The notes under the pieces are model-generated. The model was not told the DNA's origin, did not search any database, and was given only the letters and a program-made list of their open reading frames with translations. A stretch of DNA of 64,000 nt from Podospora pseudocomata (taxonomy: Eukaryota; Ascomycota; Sordariomycetes; Sordariales; Podosporaceae): NCBI RefSeq assembly GCF_035222375.1, contig NW_026946363.1, positions 3,100,001 through 3,164,000 on the forward strand, in the 5' to 3' direction. This document shows, piece by piece, positions 13,101-23,262 of this stretch (within the stretch, counting starts at the first letter, position 1; each line of letters begins with the position of its first letter). A program made the translations under genes and the position numbers.

Positions 13101-13484
13101 CAGCCATCAGCAAGAAAGAAGGAAGAAACGAGGAGCCGGAAAGAGGTGGGCGACAGGCAAGACTCCCAAAATTGAGGCTCAAAAAAGATACAAAGCAACG
13201 GAACAGCTGGCGAGCCCCTCTCTGGATCGATTTGCTTCTGGCCCCCTCCTTCCATGCTCCCCTCCCATGCTCGCCCCCTCCTGAATCCAAGAAGGTCGGG
13301 ATATGCCACACCCTGCAAGCATGAGCGCACTTCTATGCAACAACACCAAATCCTGCCAATAAACGGACTAGTCGATCTGCAATATGCTCCTGGGTCGATC
13401 CGCTCATGTGAACCATGTTCAGCGAGTGGGGTGATGGACAGCATCAAGATACGTATTTGCGGCTCAAAATTGGGCTTTCACGGG
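10140..13484. other. 3.3-kb intergenic stretch
   Basis: Apart from the TGACGT triplet I see nothing coding. Open frames on both strands are short, overlap one another, start without context and contain no recognisable domain. No repeats, tRNA boxes or transposon ends were recognised. The right end probably carries the promoter of the small open frame at 13655. Confidence 0.5.
10358..10377 (-). promoter_or_regulatory. Three tandem TGACGT (CRE/ATF-like) motifs
   Basis: A GTTGAC hexamer repeated three times creates TGACGT at 10360, 10366 and 10372, about 220 bp upstream of the start of the 455-aa membrane protein gene. TGACGT is the core bound by ATF/CREB bZIP factors. The function is inferred from the motif and its position only. 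Confidence 0.35.
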
Positions 13485-13490
13485 TATAAA
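13485..13490 (+). promoter_or_regulatory. TATA box upstream of a small open frame
   Basis: A clean GGGTATAAAG lies 165 bp before the ATG at 13655. The intervening leader is C/A-rich with few Gs near its end, which fits a fungal 5' UTR. Inferred promoter. Confidence 0.45.
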
Positions 13491-13654
13491 GATGGCATCT
13501 GGAGACCGTGAACGAGAGAGTGAATTCATCCGGAATCACACAACATCTCAGCTTCACAAGTCTACCCGAAGTCCACCTCGTTTACCTACGCACACTCAGC
13601 CCAATTCATCCACTCAACCATTTCACATCACTACCACCTCTACCACTCTACAAG

Positions 13655-13783
13655 ATGGCTTACAACACCATGACCCAACAATCTTGCTCAGACCTGGTGA
13701 ACCATCATGAGCAAGAACCCTTCTACGAAGTGAAGAAAGGCACATCCTCCTCCTCCTCCAACAGCTCCGGAAGTAGCGAGTGA
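13655..13783 (+). CDS. Possible small protein, 42 aa, Ser-rich tail
   Basis: The frame from ATG 13655 encodes 42 residues: a polar N-terminal part (MAYNTMTQQ, then LVNHHEQEPFYEVKKG) and a C-terminal run of Ser with Gly and Asn. Support comes from context: a TATA box at 13485, a C/A-rich leader, and a good start context (ACAAGATGGC). There is no signal peptide or membrane segment and I do not recognise the family. A longer frame begins upstream at 13508, but the in-frame ATG at 13655 has the better context. It could be a small stress- or development-induced protein or a chance open frame. Confidence 0.4.
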   Translation: MAYNTMTQQSCSDLVNHHEQEPFYEVKKGTSSSSSNSSGSSE

Positions 13784-14025
13784 ATGGGGTTTCTTGACGA
13801 GAGGCTCACCCAGCCAAAATGTAGGCATCTGCTGCTCTCCTTTTCCATGAAAATTCAGTCTATAACGAGAACATAACCCTGCTCACCCACATGACCCTTG
13901 CTCACCACTCTACTACGACCCACAGGTTCCCAACAAAGCCATATCATGCCCCATACGTTACAAGTTACAACCACCTACACATAACTATACACACCCACTA
14001 CCCCACAATCGACCACAAATACGAT

Positions 14026-14141
14026 ACAACCACTCTCACAAACAACCACTCTCACACAACCACTCTCGCACAACCACTCTCACACAACCACTCTCACACA
14101 ACCACCCCCACACAACCACTCCCACACAACCACTCTCACAC
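14026..14141 (+). repeat. 14-nt minisatellite, about eight units
   Basis: Tandem copies of acaaccactctcac with a few substitutions (ctcgc, cccac variants), lying in the non-coding DNA between the 42-aa open frame and the 3' end of the verprolin gene. Confidence 0.85.
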
Positions 14142-14397
14142 GTCCCCGCCCTCCTTCATATCGAACCCAACACCACCACCACCAACACCAGTCGCTACCA
14201 TGATACCCCATTTTCGATTTTAAACCGGTTTTTCCCCCCCAAACAATCTCATTATCCGGTGTAGGCGCCATTTTCTTTTCTCAAAATATCGAAAACCAGT
14301 CTCTACCCACCCATCTCACGTATTTTGCTTTTGCTTTCCCACGGAATGGCTTATGTTATGTATACCCCCAAAGTAGGAAGTTCCACAGTCTTCTTAT

Positions 14398-14398
<1 letters not shown>

Positions 14399-14439
<41 letters not shown>
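14399..14439 (+). repeat. (CA)n microsatellite
   Basis: Uninterrupted CA dinucleotide run of about 20 units, 490 bp downstream of the verprolin stop codon. Likely length-polymorphic. Confidence 0.95.
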
Positions 14440-14927
14440 GGAAGGGCATGTTTTGTTATCTGGAAGGCGTTTTGTTGTTTTTTATTTAGCGTTTTTTTTT
14501 CCTACTTCAAATCAATCAAGTACATCCACTTAGCAGAAAGGGGGGAAACTGGGTATAACTGGGATCGAGATCATGTCCTGACAGGTGGAGGAAGAAATGA
14601 CTACATTGTCCAACTGTTGAAATGACTGATACACCAGATTTACAAGATGGTTGATAGTTTTTATCGATTTTTGATTCAATATGATTGTTTTGACAAAATG
14701 CTACCTAAAATTGGATATTCCATCTGTGACCTGGGTTCTCTTGTCGCTTCTAACACTCCCACCAAAGGCGGCCAAGCAGCCTCACAAGAGTGGCCTTACG
14801 CTGGGCTTCCCTTTCACATACCAACCATAATCACCTCATCCGCCAAGTCATTGATTCCGTGACTTTCCGCTCCTACACCTCCATCTCTCCAATATTACCC
14901 CCGCAAGTACTGCTGCTGCCGCCTATT

Positions 14928-16370
14928 CTAAAGAGCACCCAGATCAAGCGGCACACTGCTTCCGCGACCAGCACGATACCTCTTTGGGCCTCCCACAAAG
15001 TCCCTTGGCTTCGGAAAGTTCTCCTCACTAGTAAACTTCCACCTCGAGTCTTGTACTACGTAGCGACCACCGCCACCTCCACTTGGACCGTGTGATAGCG
15101 ACACATTCCGTGTTGGGCTTGGGGTCTTGGCTCCTCCACCATTTGGCGCAAGCGTGAAATTGCTCGGATCAAGTAGAGACGCTCGACCTGAAGCGCTGGA
15201 TGGAGTGTGGCTTAGAGAGGGGGGAGCTGGCGCCGCTGAAGGAGGAGGGGGTGGTGCCGGCGAGCGAGGAGCATCGTTCGAGGGAGGGGGGGGTGGTGGA
15301 GGAGGGGCTGACGCAGGAGACGATACACTGGATGCCGCACGAATTGCTGCTTGAGCCGCGATACTCTGCGAGATATTATTTGTGGCCGCGGCTGGAGCAG
15401 GCGGCGGCGGCGGTTGTGAGCGGGCTGGAGCCGGCGGTGGTCGTGGGGCTGCAGACGGAGGAGGCGGAGGAGGGGCGGGAGGAAGCGAAGGGGCCGAAAA
15501 CGACGGAGGGGGTGGGGCCGAGGACGGAGGAGGGGGTGCTGGTGCGCCGGGAAGTGGAGGGGCTCCCGAAGGCTTGCGAGAACTCGGAGGTGGCGGGGGT
15601 GGCTTTTTGCCAATAATTGGCGGCGGACCTGTTTTCCGGAGATTGGCAGCCGATGGATTGAAAACAGGGGCGCTCGATGTGTTGGGTAGTGATGGCCTTC
15701 CTGGTATAGCAGGAGCCGCTCCCACTGGAGGTCTCGGAGCGGATATTGTTGGAGGCTTTGGTGCTGACTTGGAAGATTCGGGATCTGAGAGATAGGAAGA
15801 CTCTCGACTTGCTGGATGGCTGTTAGTGATACCCAACACTCATGATCCGATGCGCCTTACCACCAGTATCAACGCCCCCACCTGTTTTGCGCAGTTTTGG
15901 CATGCCTCCAGCAAATAGGCCAGCTAGTTGTGGGGGTCCATCTGTGCTTGGTGCCGGTTGATGTCTATCACTCTGATCGCTATTACTTCTCCCACGATTT
16001 CCAGGCAAAGGAGGGACGAGACCGCTAGGAGCTTTAGGTAGGCCAGGAACGGGGGGGGCACCGAGAGAAGATGGGCCGGGACCTCCGCCTCCAGATACCT
16101 TGCCGATGATTGGGGCCGATCGATCGTTCGTGACAGTTTTCTTCAACGCCTTTCCTTTGCCGATGTCTTGTAGCAAGGCACCCTTTCAAGACGGTTAGTG
16201 AATTTGCTTTCCATAACAGCCAGGTCTCTCTGCCAACACACCCTATTCGGCAATCCAGCAGGCGGACGCGCCGGCAAAGCACCGCCTCCCGGGGGCGGAG
16301 GTGGTGGAGGAGGGGGAGGACCTCCAAAGCCGGGCGGCGGCGGCGGAGGTGGTGGAGGAGGAGGAGGCAT
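14928..16370 (-). CDS. vrp1: Verprolin/WIP-type actin regulator with WH2 motif
   Basis: Proline-rich scaffold that binds actin and WASP and promotes Arp2/3-driven actin patch assembly. Three exons: 16370-16242, 16182-15861 and 15811-14928 (444 aa). Introns are 59 nt (GTGTGT, CACTAAC, AAAG) and 49 nt (GTAAGG, CACTAAC, CCAG). The protein opens with M plus twelve Pro and a second Pro run. The WH2 actin-binding motif spans about residues 44-60 (LLQDIGKGKALKKT), with the intron lying immediately before it, as expected for joining a poly-Pro exon to the WH2. The centre is poly-Pro/Ser. The C-terminal 45 residues (SRWKFTSEENFPKPRDFVGG, then KRYRAGRGSSVPLD) match the WASP-binding end of WIP/verprolin. 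I start at 16370 because the upstream in-frame extension is not poly-Pro and has no family resemblance. Identification is firm; the symbol follows the yeast name. Confidence 0.93.
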
Positions 16371-17540
16371 CGTGTGTTGTTCGATTACAAGGAGGCCGGC
16401 GAGTTGGGACGAGGCTGCAACAAGACGATCGGCGTCTAAGGCCAAGAATTGGAAGGGCGCGGAGTCGAAGCAGTAAAATGACGGCTATGCCGGTGCACGG
16501 TAGTTAGTCCGGGGAAAACGGTGGTAAAAGATACAGCTCAGAAATAATGCCTTCTCTTGGACGGACAATGAAGCGGTTGGAAGTTGAAATGCGACTGCCT
16601 TGGATGGTTGGCGTAAGATAATCGGGGGGTAGTACGTACTGCGTCACTCCTGGGCACTGTGGCTCAGCGCTCCAGCAGATAAGATTACAAGCCCACTGGT
16701 TAATAAGTCAAGCCACAGTGTAGCCTTGGCACTGCCCATAGGTACTCTGCCACTACTGTATACACAAAAGGGTCTGCGTTCCAAAACCTATCAACAGTCT
16801 TTTCGTGTTTGAGACAGCTTGAGTTATTCTGAGACGGTGTCATACAGCATAGTCCAAATTCAAAACCTCCCATTCTCTTGTGTACATGCTCTGATCCGAG
16901 ATCCGAGATTCAAAGACGGGGAGCTATGGGGTGTTGATTGTATGTGTCACATCCGCAATCATAGTAGACATGTTGCTTGGACTGACTTCAATAATAGTAA
17001 CTAGATGATGGATTTACCTGTTGATTGCCCATCTCGGCATAAAAGTGCTTAAACAAAAATTAGCCCAAGGCAGTGTGGCTGTTTTCTCCCAGGTTACCGC
17101 TTCCACCCCGTTAGATGCACGCTCCAGCCAGCAAGGCGCATACGGTGGGGGTCTTCGTTCAATCGGGGAGGGGAAGCTTTGAACACACCCCGGTCACTTC
17201 AACGCCAATGCACGGATCTGCACCATCTTCTCTAGCCCAGAGAGCTCTCTTTGACTGCAACACCAAGATTCAACCTCACTTCTCATAAAGTTTTTTTTCT
17301 TTCACTTAATTCCCTCTTGTACATAACACCTCACCCCCCAAGCTACAATCAGCTACCCCCACGCCCATATACGATCAATTGGTCCATTTCCGGGTGTTGT
17401 TCTGCCTCACTCGGCATCCAGACCACCCACCATCAGTCTGGGGAAAAGAGAGTCCGTGTAGGAGACGACGCGCTAGACGGCTTCAGGACCGAACAAAAAA
17501 AAAAGAAGACACCTTCACCTTCCCCGCCCATTCCACAGCC
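16371..17540. other. Divergent promoter region between verprolin and the mitochondrial protein gene
   Basis: No coding sequence is supported. The two genes are transcribed away from each other, so both promoters lie here. The 17250-17540 part is C/T- and A-rich and looks like the 5' leader of the right-hand gene. Confidence 0.55.
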
Positions 17541-18875
17541 ATGCTTCGTCGGCCGTACCAAGCCGGGCTGGGCCTGCAAGTCTGCCAGGCTTGTGAGCTT
17601 GTCTCTGGCAGACAATCGATGCGCACAGCCAAGCGTAGCTTCGTGACACTACATCCCAGCAGACGCTTGGCCAACTTATCACCACCAAAGCCTACCTGGA
17701 TGATCGCCACTCGCTCCTTTGGGACCTCGCAGACATGTCTAAAATCAAAACGCCAGCAGACACCGCGAAGTACTACCCAGAACCCAAGCCCCTCGCCAAG
17801 CACGTCGGCCCAGGCCAACTCACCGGTGGGGGACCAGGATGTGCCAGATTTGGAAGAGATCATGGCTGCCGTTGACCGTACCACCAGGGAATTCACTGCC
17901 CATTCGGGGATCCCCTCTGAGCACATGACGCTCACAGCGCTGCGGGCTTGTGCGCAGACGGATGTCAGGCAAGCAGCAAACACCCAGACCAGTCACTCTG
18001 CCGTTGCTGCGGCCGAAGACAGGCCTGTCTCGAGACTCTTGGGCTTGGAAGGTGATGCCGCAAAGGCTGGCCAATCTAGCACCTCTACTACAGTTTCTGT
18101 GCTACGGCCGGAGGACGTTGTCGACAAGGTATCGGAAGCGGCATATGCGATCGTCGCTCATCCCGCGGTTGTTATCACCCCGCAAGTGCTGGAGGAATAT
18201 GTTCGACTTCAGGCTCGCCTTGGCAGACCGCAGACACTGCCACAAGTCTTGGGTCTCTACGGCAGCAAACCCACGCCCAAGGAAGTGTCTGGTTCCATCC
18301 GCTACACCGATTCCAACCCGGGGAGAGCAAGCAAGGCCGTGGATCCTGCCGTTGCTGAAGCTGCTCTCAATGCGGCGATCGAGGCCGATAATCTCGAGGC
18401 TGCTATTGGGGTTGTGGAAGCAACATACTCTTCCAAATCCTATCTGCGCGCAAAATTTATTAGGAAAGGGCTCCTTCCTGCAGGTCTAGCTGGTGCCGTG
18501 CCCTTAGCGCTCTATCTCCTGGCCTCTGAGTTTGCCCAGTTTCAGTCAGCCTGGGACCATGCGAGCGCCACCAAGATTGCCTTTGCTGGCGCCCTTTGCT
18601 ATGTTGGATTTACCGGCACAATCGGGATGGTTGCCGCCTTTACAGCCAATGATCAGATGAAGCGGGTTACGTGGGCTATAGGAACACCTTTGGGCCACCG
18701 ATGGCTCTACGAGGACGAAAGAGCGGCCCTCGACAAGATTGCGTGTGCTTTCGGATTCTCAGAGGAGCACCGGTACGGTGAGGAGGAGGGGGAGGAGTAT
18801 CTCTGGCTCCGGGAGTACTTATTGAGCAGGTCTATGATCCTGGATGCGGTGGACCTGATGGAGGGTATGAACTAG
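17541..18875 (+). CDS. Conserved-looking mitochondrial membrane protein, unknown function
   Basis: 444 aa from ATG 17541. The frame is open back to 17379 but the upstream part has no presequence character, whereas the residues after 17541 (MLRRPYQAGLG, then RTAKRSF, SRRLA) form a basic, Ser-rich mitochondrial targeting sequence. The middle (about 90-300) is soluble and mostly helical. Two hydrophobic segments at about 309-333 and 345-369 are separated by a short polar loop. The 75-residue C-terminal tail is charged and ordered-looking (GHRWLYEDERAALDKIACAFGF, then an acidic GEEEGEEY). The topology suggests a two-pass inner-membrane protein. I do not recognise a named family. Single exon; neighbours give no functional hint. 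Confidence 0.85.
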   Translation: MLRRPYQAGLGLQVCQACELVSGRQSMRTAKRSFVTLHPSRRLANLSPPKPTWMIATRSFGTSQTCLKSKRQQTPRSTTQNPSPSPSTSAQANSPVGDQDVPDLEEIMAAVDRTTREFTAHSGIPSEHMTLTALRACAQTDVRQAANTQTSHSAVAAAEDRPVSRLLGLEGDAAKAGQSSTSTTVSVLRPEDVVDKVSEAAYAIVAHPAVVITPQVLEEYVRLQARLGRPQTLPQVLGLYGSKPTPKEVSGSIRYTDSNPGRASKAVDPAVAEAALNAAIEADNLEAAIGVVEATYSSKSYLRAKFIRKGLLPAGLAGAVPLALYLLASEFAQFQSAWDHASATKIAFAGALCYVGFTGTIGMVAAFTANDQMKRVTWAIGTPLGHRWLYEDERAALDKIACAFGFSEEHRYGEEEGEEYLWLREYLLSRSMILDAVDLMEGMN

Positions 18876-19768
18876 GGGGGAACTAATGGAGATAAGCGGC
18901 AGTTGAAGGTGGCGGGAAGATGAAGATGGAATAACGACCAGCACGCATCCGTAAGACCCAGGGAGCTTGGCACTCAACACCGGGGCTCACGGAAACTTTG
19001 ATCGTCGCTTTCGGACCCGGGACGTTCTTGGCCCAACTTTCCTAGGTACCGCTAGGCTAGTTGATCGGCCGTGGGGCACCTCATCGGCCGCTGTCCGTTG
19101 TGGTTGCCAAGAGTGTGGAACATAATATCAAAATCTAGGATGCTAAACCGTCGAGATGGGATCCAAGACCTTTCACATCGATTGCTGTGCAAGGCGCAAT
19201 TCTGTGGCCCTCCCTACCCGTGGCCTCGTACACCCCCAAAGCAATGCGTACCCAGCCCAGGGAGAAACCGGTGGAGCAGCCTCCCGTTCCCCAGACGCCA
19301 GTTGACGACCGCGCGCTGCGCTGTTTGGTTTGCCCACCCCCCCCATGCCATGCATGCCTGTCTCTGCCATGGGTGTTGTGTCGCTCCCAGCTTCGTCCTG
19401 ATTACGAAGGCCCCCGACGGCATCTGAATCGGGTGTACCTACCGGGCTTGGCCCGCAGCCCAAGTGTACTTGTTTCTACGTCACTTTATCTCCCCCGTCC
19501 ACCCCATGCCCTCCCCCCTCCCAGCCCCAGCGCCGGCCACGATTTTGATACGTATTTATGTCCCAACCTTCCCCCCGGCCCCCAGCTTTAGGTCCATGTT
19601 CATGACAGGGTCAACACGCCACTTGAATAGACAGTCTTGGAACGCTAGCTTCTTCAACGTTGGACTTTCTCACCGCTCGGCCGTTTCATCAGACTTGTTG
19701 CTTCCTATTTTGTTCTTCGTTCTTCTTCAAACGTCTTTACCAACGCACCGGTACACCAGCGCCACACC
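18876..19768. other. Intergenic, about 0.9 kb
   Basis: Nothing coding is supported. It contains the 3' end of the mitochondrial protein gene and the promoter and leader of the four-TM gene; the last 150 bp are T- and C-rich. Short overlapping open frames here have no domain and no splice-consistent continuation. Confidence 0.5.
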
Positions 19769-20989
19769 ATGGCCGCCTTTGAGCGAGACGAGGCCAAATG
19801 TCTATACTATGCAGCATTTGCCTCGCACCTGCACCGGCAGGCCTTTGACTTTATCTACTGGTTTCTCTTCATCCTTGTTGTCTCCATGCTCTTTTTGTCG
19901 TCATGGAAATACAGCGGGTCAGTTCATGTCCTCATTTTTTTGGGGGGGGGTGGGAAATTGGATGGGCGCTGACTACTGTCTAGTGATATGGAAAAGGTCT
20001 CAGACCTGGAGCCGGGATGTCCAGAATACAAGAAGAAGATGAAACGGTGCTTCTATGTCTGCGCGCTCTATTCCAGTATCTCGGTTGTTGCCGTTGTGAT
20101 GGAGGTATATGCCCTGTTGGCCTTGCAATTTTGCGATGGAGAGGACCTCATGTCGCTATATTGGTCAACATGGACCATGTTGCAAGTTGGGTCACTGATT
20201 GCCATCTTTGGTATCCTCCTTGCGGTCTACAACAGCGTTCGCGCTAGGAAGAACCCGTGAGTCTATCGTCTCGTCCCCTCAAAATGAAGTCATCACTAAC
20301 AACCAGACAGCCCTTGGGCGTTGGCATTGGGTACTCCTGTACTTGTCGTTGCCGGCATCGGTCACGCGCTTCACAGCTCGGTACGCAGGCGGGCTGAAAG
20401 GATGCGGTCTAGGAGCCGGAGCAGGGCTCGCCATCGTGCCGTGTCAAACTGCAGCTCCAGTCGCATGGAACTGAATGGTGTGCCAATCAGCAGAGAGTAT
20501 GTCACCCATATGCACCTCCCCGAGAGGAGACAAAAGAGACAGAAGAGACTATCCATTTTGCTAACCAATGATGTTTCCAGACAAACACTCTTTGGCGAGG
20601 AGAGCGAGAAGGAAGACGGCGAAATCCCAGGAAAGCTTGTCGGATACACCCCGGACGGATCCCCGATTATCAGATTCACGGAAGACCCGGGGAGGATCGG
20701 GGCAGATCGGGGCGAGGTCATCTGCAGAGGCGAGGGCGGCCACGTCATTGTCGCTTTCCGGAAGGGGATGACGACGATCATCAACGGCGCAATCTCGAGT
20801 CCGCCGCCGGCTGCCCTGCTACCCGTACCTATGACCAGTCCCGGGCCGAGTTATTCTTCTGCCGGTCTTACAGTACCGCCCCGATCGCCGGTCGTCAAGA
20901 TAGAATTGCCAACCACTGGGAGGACGACGCCGACGCCAGAGCCTCGTGCGACACCACCGACGGTGCTGCCGAGGGATTCCCCTGTATGA
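19769..20989 (+). CDS. Four-transmembrane protein with charged C-terminal tail, unknown function
   Basis: Four exons: 19769-19917, 19984-20256, 20311-20496 and 20581-20989 (338 aa). Introns are 66 nt (GTCAGT...CTAG), 54 nt (GTGAGT, ACTAAC, ACAG) and 84 nt (GTATGT, GCTAAC, CCAG). Four hydrophobic helices occupy the first 170 residues (FIYWFLFILVVSMLF, VCALYSSISVVAVVM, LQVGSLIAIFGILLAV, WALALGTPVLVVAGIG). Next come an Arg/Ser-rich segment resembling RS repeats (RMRSRSRSRARHR) and a Gly/Pro/Thr-rich cytosolic tail. The third intron is a stop-free multiple of three, so its retention would add 28 residues. No family name is assigned; the arrangement resembles a fungal integral membrane protein of the plasma membrane or ER. 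Confidence 0.88.
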
Positions 20990-21794
20990 CATTGCACAAG
21001 TTTTACTTTATTGGCTTGGGATCACAGGGAAAAGTGATTGGCTTTTCTTTCTTTTGGACAATGCGCCGGTGCGCTGGTTAGGGGGATAACATTGGAAATA
21101 GATTGGGCTTAGAAATTTTTTTAGCGTTGTAGTTGGGTTTGTGGGAGTTTGAGAAAGTCAGTTTTTTCTTTCCTTCTTGGATGGCCTAGGAAACAAATGG
21201 GATTCGGCTACCGGGTACACAAGCGCGCGGAACATTGCATCTTTTTGGTTATCATCTTTTTGGAAAGAGCGAGTTTGGTTGTATGTGTGTTTTACATTTC
21301 ATCATTTGGGAGATTTGGAAATTCTTCGCATAGTTTTTTGTTTCCGATACATGTGTCTTTTTATTTCTGTCTCTCACTTTGGATTGGGAAGGTGAAACTG
21401 GTAGGGTATTCGGTTGGGAGTTGAAAGTTTGAGTCACACATGACTGCGTTATCTACATTTTGTCTTACTACTGTGGTCTGTGTCTTTTTTGCCATGCTTT
21501 TTCAAAGGCACACAGCCACGCTTGAAATCAAAGATACCTTTTTTTTTTTCTTCCTCGTTGTCATTTCTTTTGGGCTCGGACTGCAATAGCCCGGAGTGGC
21601 CGTGAGATATGAACATGGGGGGAAATCTTTACTTCACCGCCCACCAGATCCAGCTGTCCGTCCCCTTGTTTAGTGTTTACGCCCCCTTTTTAGCCCCTCG
21701 TCACCCTTGTCCCGCTCCGCGGCAGGCGGGAATGCAAACACAGGTCAGCCAAGACGACAGCCAAGGATAACAGGCTGTTATTTTCATCAACAAC

Positions 21795-21825
<31 letters not shown>
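21795..21825 (+). repeat. (AC)n microsatellite
   Basis: About 15 AC units after a short CAA repeat; non-coding. Confidence 0.9.
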
Positions 21826-22282
21826 GGGAAAGAGAGAAGAGACGAATCGGGTATCTGGATTACAATTGCTTCCTGCGGTGATACGTTGTATTTGAGTTTT
21901 CTATTTCCATAAAACTATTCTGTTCATCCGAGTTTGTTTGCGAGGAGTGTGTACCCCCCCACTTTCCCAAATAGGCAGTTTCCCAGCATCTGAATGAGAT
22001 GCCGCTCGGTTCACGCACGGTAGATCTACCATACTTCCGGCAGGGGGGTGGTGGGTGAGATTTGACGGGTGGATTTCGTGGCTTAAGGGAAAGGGGATAC
22101 GACCTCACAGACGACATCCCGTCCAGAATTAAAAGGTTTCTTTTTCACCATATATTGGGCATGAATTATCGAACATGGGAAAGAGAATTTTGCATGATAC
22201 ACTCCGTATCCGCTGATCAACACACACCCAAGTAAGGGGGGAAAAAAAACTCAAACTCCGTGAATTGAAACGGTGAGTTTTT

Positions 22283-22294
22283 TCCCACGTGGGA
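22283..22294. promoter_or_regulatory. 12-nt palindrome with CACGTG core
   Basis: TCCCACGTGGGA is a perfect palindrome centred on an E-box/G-box core, the site type bound by bHLH factors. It lies in convergent intergenic DNA, not near a start codon, so its role is unclear. Confidence 0.25.
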
Positions 22295-23262
22295 GATGTC
22301 ATTCGTTCTTCTTTGACCAGCATCACGGGCACGGGACGGGTACAGTACGCTCGCACCCCCTCTCAGACGTCACTACCACCACCATCAGCCCTCACCAAAA
22401 TTCATATCCAATCTCAACAAACCTCACCAACCAACAGCAACGTGCCCTAAACGAATGGCTCTTGACAAGAAACCCAAGAACACGACAAAGGGTGATCAGC
22501 TGACACCCCTGCCCTATGTCAACCCTGCATCCATCCAAACCTGACCGCCGGGTTCACCAGGCGAAACCACCCGACCGGGAATTGTCACGATGATTCCTCC
22601 GAATCGGGAGAAAGGAAAAAAAAAAATTTGTTTCGGATGATGAAACTACCAACTCTCTCTCGTACACCAAGTCATTTTACATTCCATCCCCCCAAAAACA
22701 ATCCCAGAGATACGGACTGAAACATACACTCCTCCATCCAACCATCTCCCTCTCCCAAAAATGTGGCAGTGCTGCTGCTCTCTCACCTCAGAAACATCCT
22801 GACTGATCGTCCCCCCGCCTCCCAAAACACCCTGCAAGAGTCATCACTATCTCACACCCTCCAAAAACCCATATCTTCGGGAAATGGCATTTCCATGATG
22901 CGCCTTGTGTAAGGCGGGATTTCGCACATCAGCATCTCAACCCAACCCCCCATCCAACCATTTTCACGCCTTTAACCTCGTGTTCCCATCATTCCTTACC
23001 AGGTCTAATAAACCCCCTGGATCCGATCCTAATATCCGTAATTCCCTTCAACAGAAAAAACAAAGTCTCCAGCGAAGTCTGGTTAAGCATTCTGGATACC
23101 CGGCAACCCATCACAACTTGGCAAACATTGTCTCTGAGCCGCTCCTTGGCAAATGTCACATTCGGTCTTGGTATTGTAGGAAAAGATACGAAAAAGTTTC
23201 ACATGACTTTCGTCTCTATATCTTTTCCGCTTCTTTTGATTTCCATCACCATACACCCCTCC

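Larger units (their letters stand above)
13784..14927. other. Intergenic, repeat-bearing
   Basis: No gene is supported. The stretch contains the 14-nt minisatellite and the CA microsatellite listed separately, and a T-rich segment around 14470-14510 that may include the verprolin 3' end. Confidence 0.6.
20990..23262. other. 2.3-kb intergenic stretch
   Basis: No gene is supported between the stop of the four-TM gene and the stop of the CHORD-CS gene; both genes end here. It holds T-rich DNA at 21000-21600, an AC microsatellite and a palindromic CACGTG. Open frames are short and domain-free. Confidence 0.55.
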
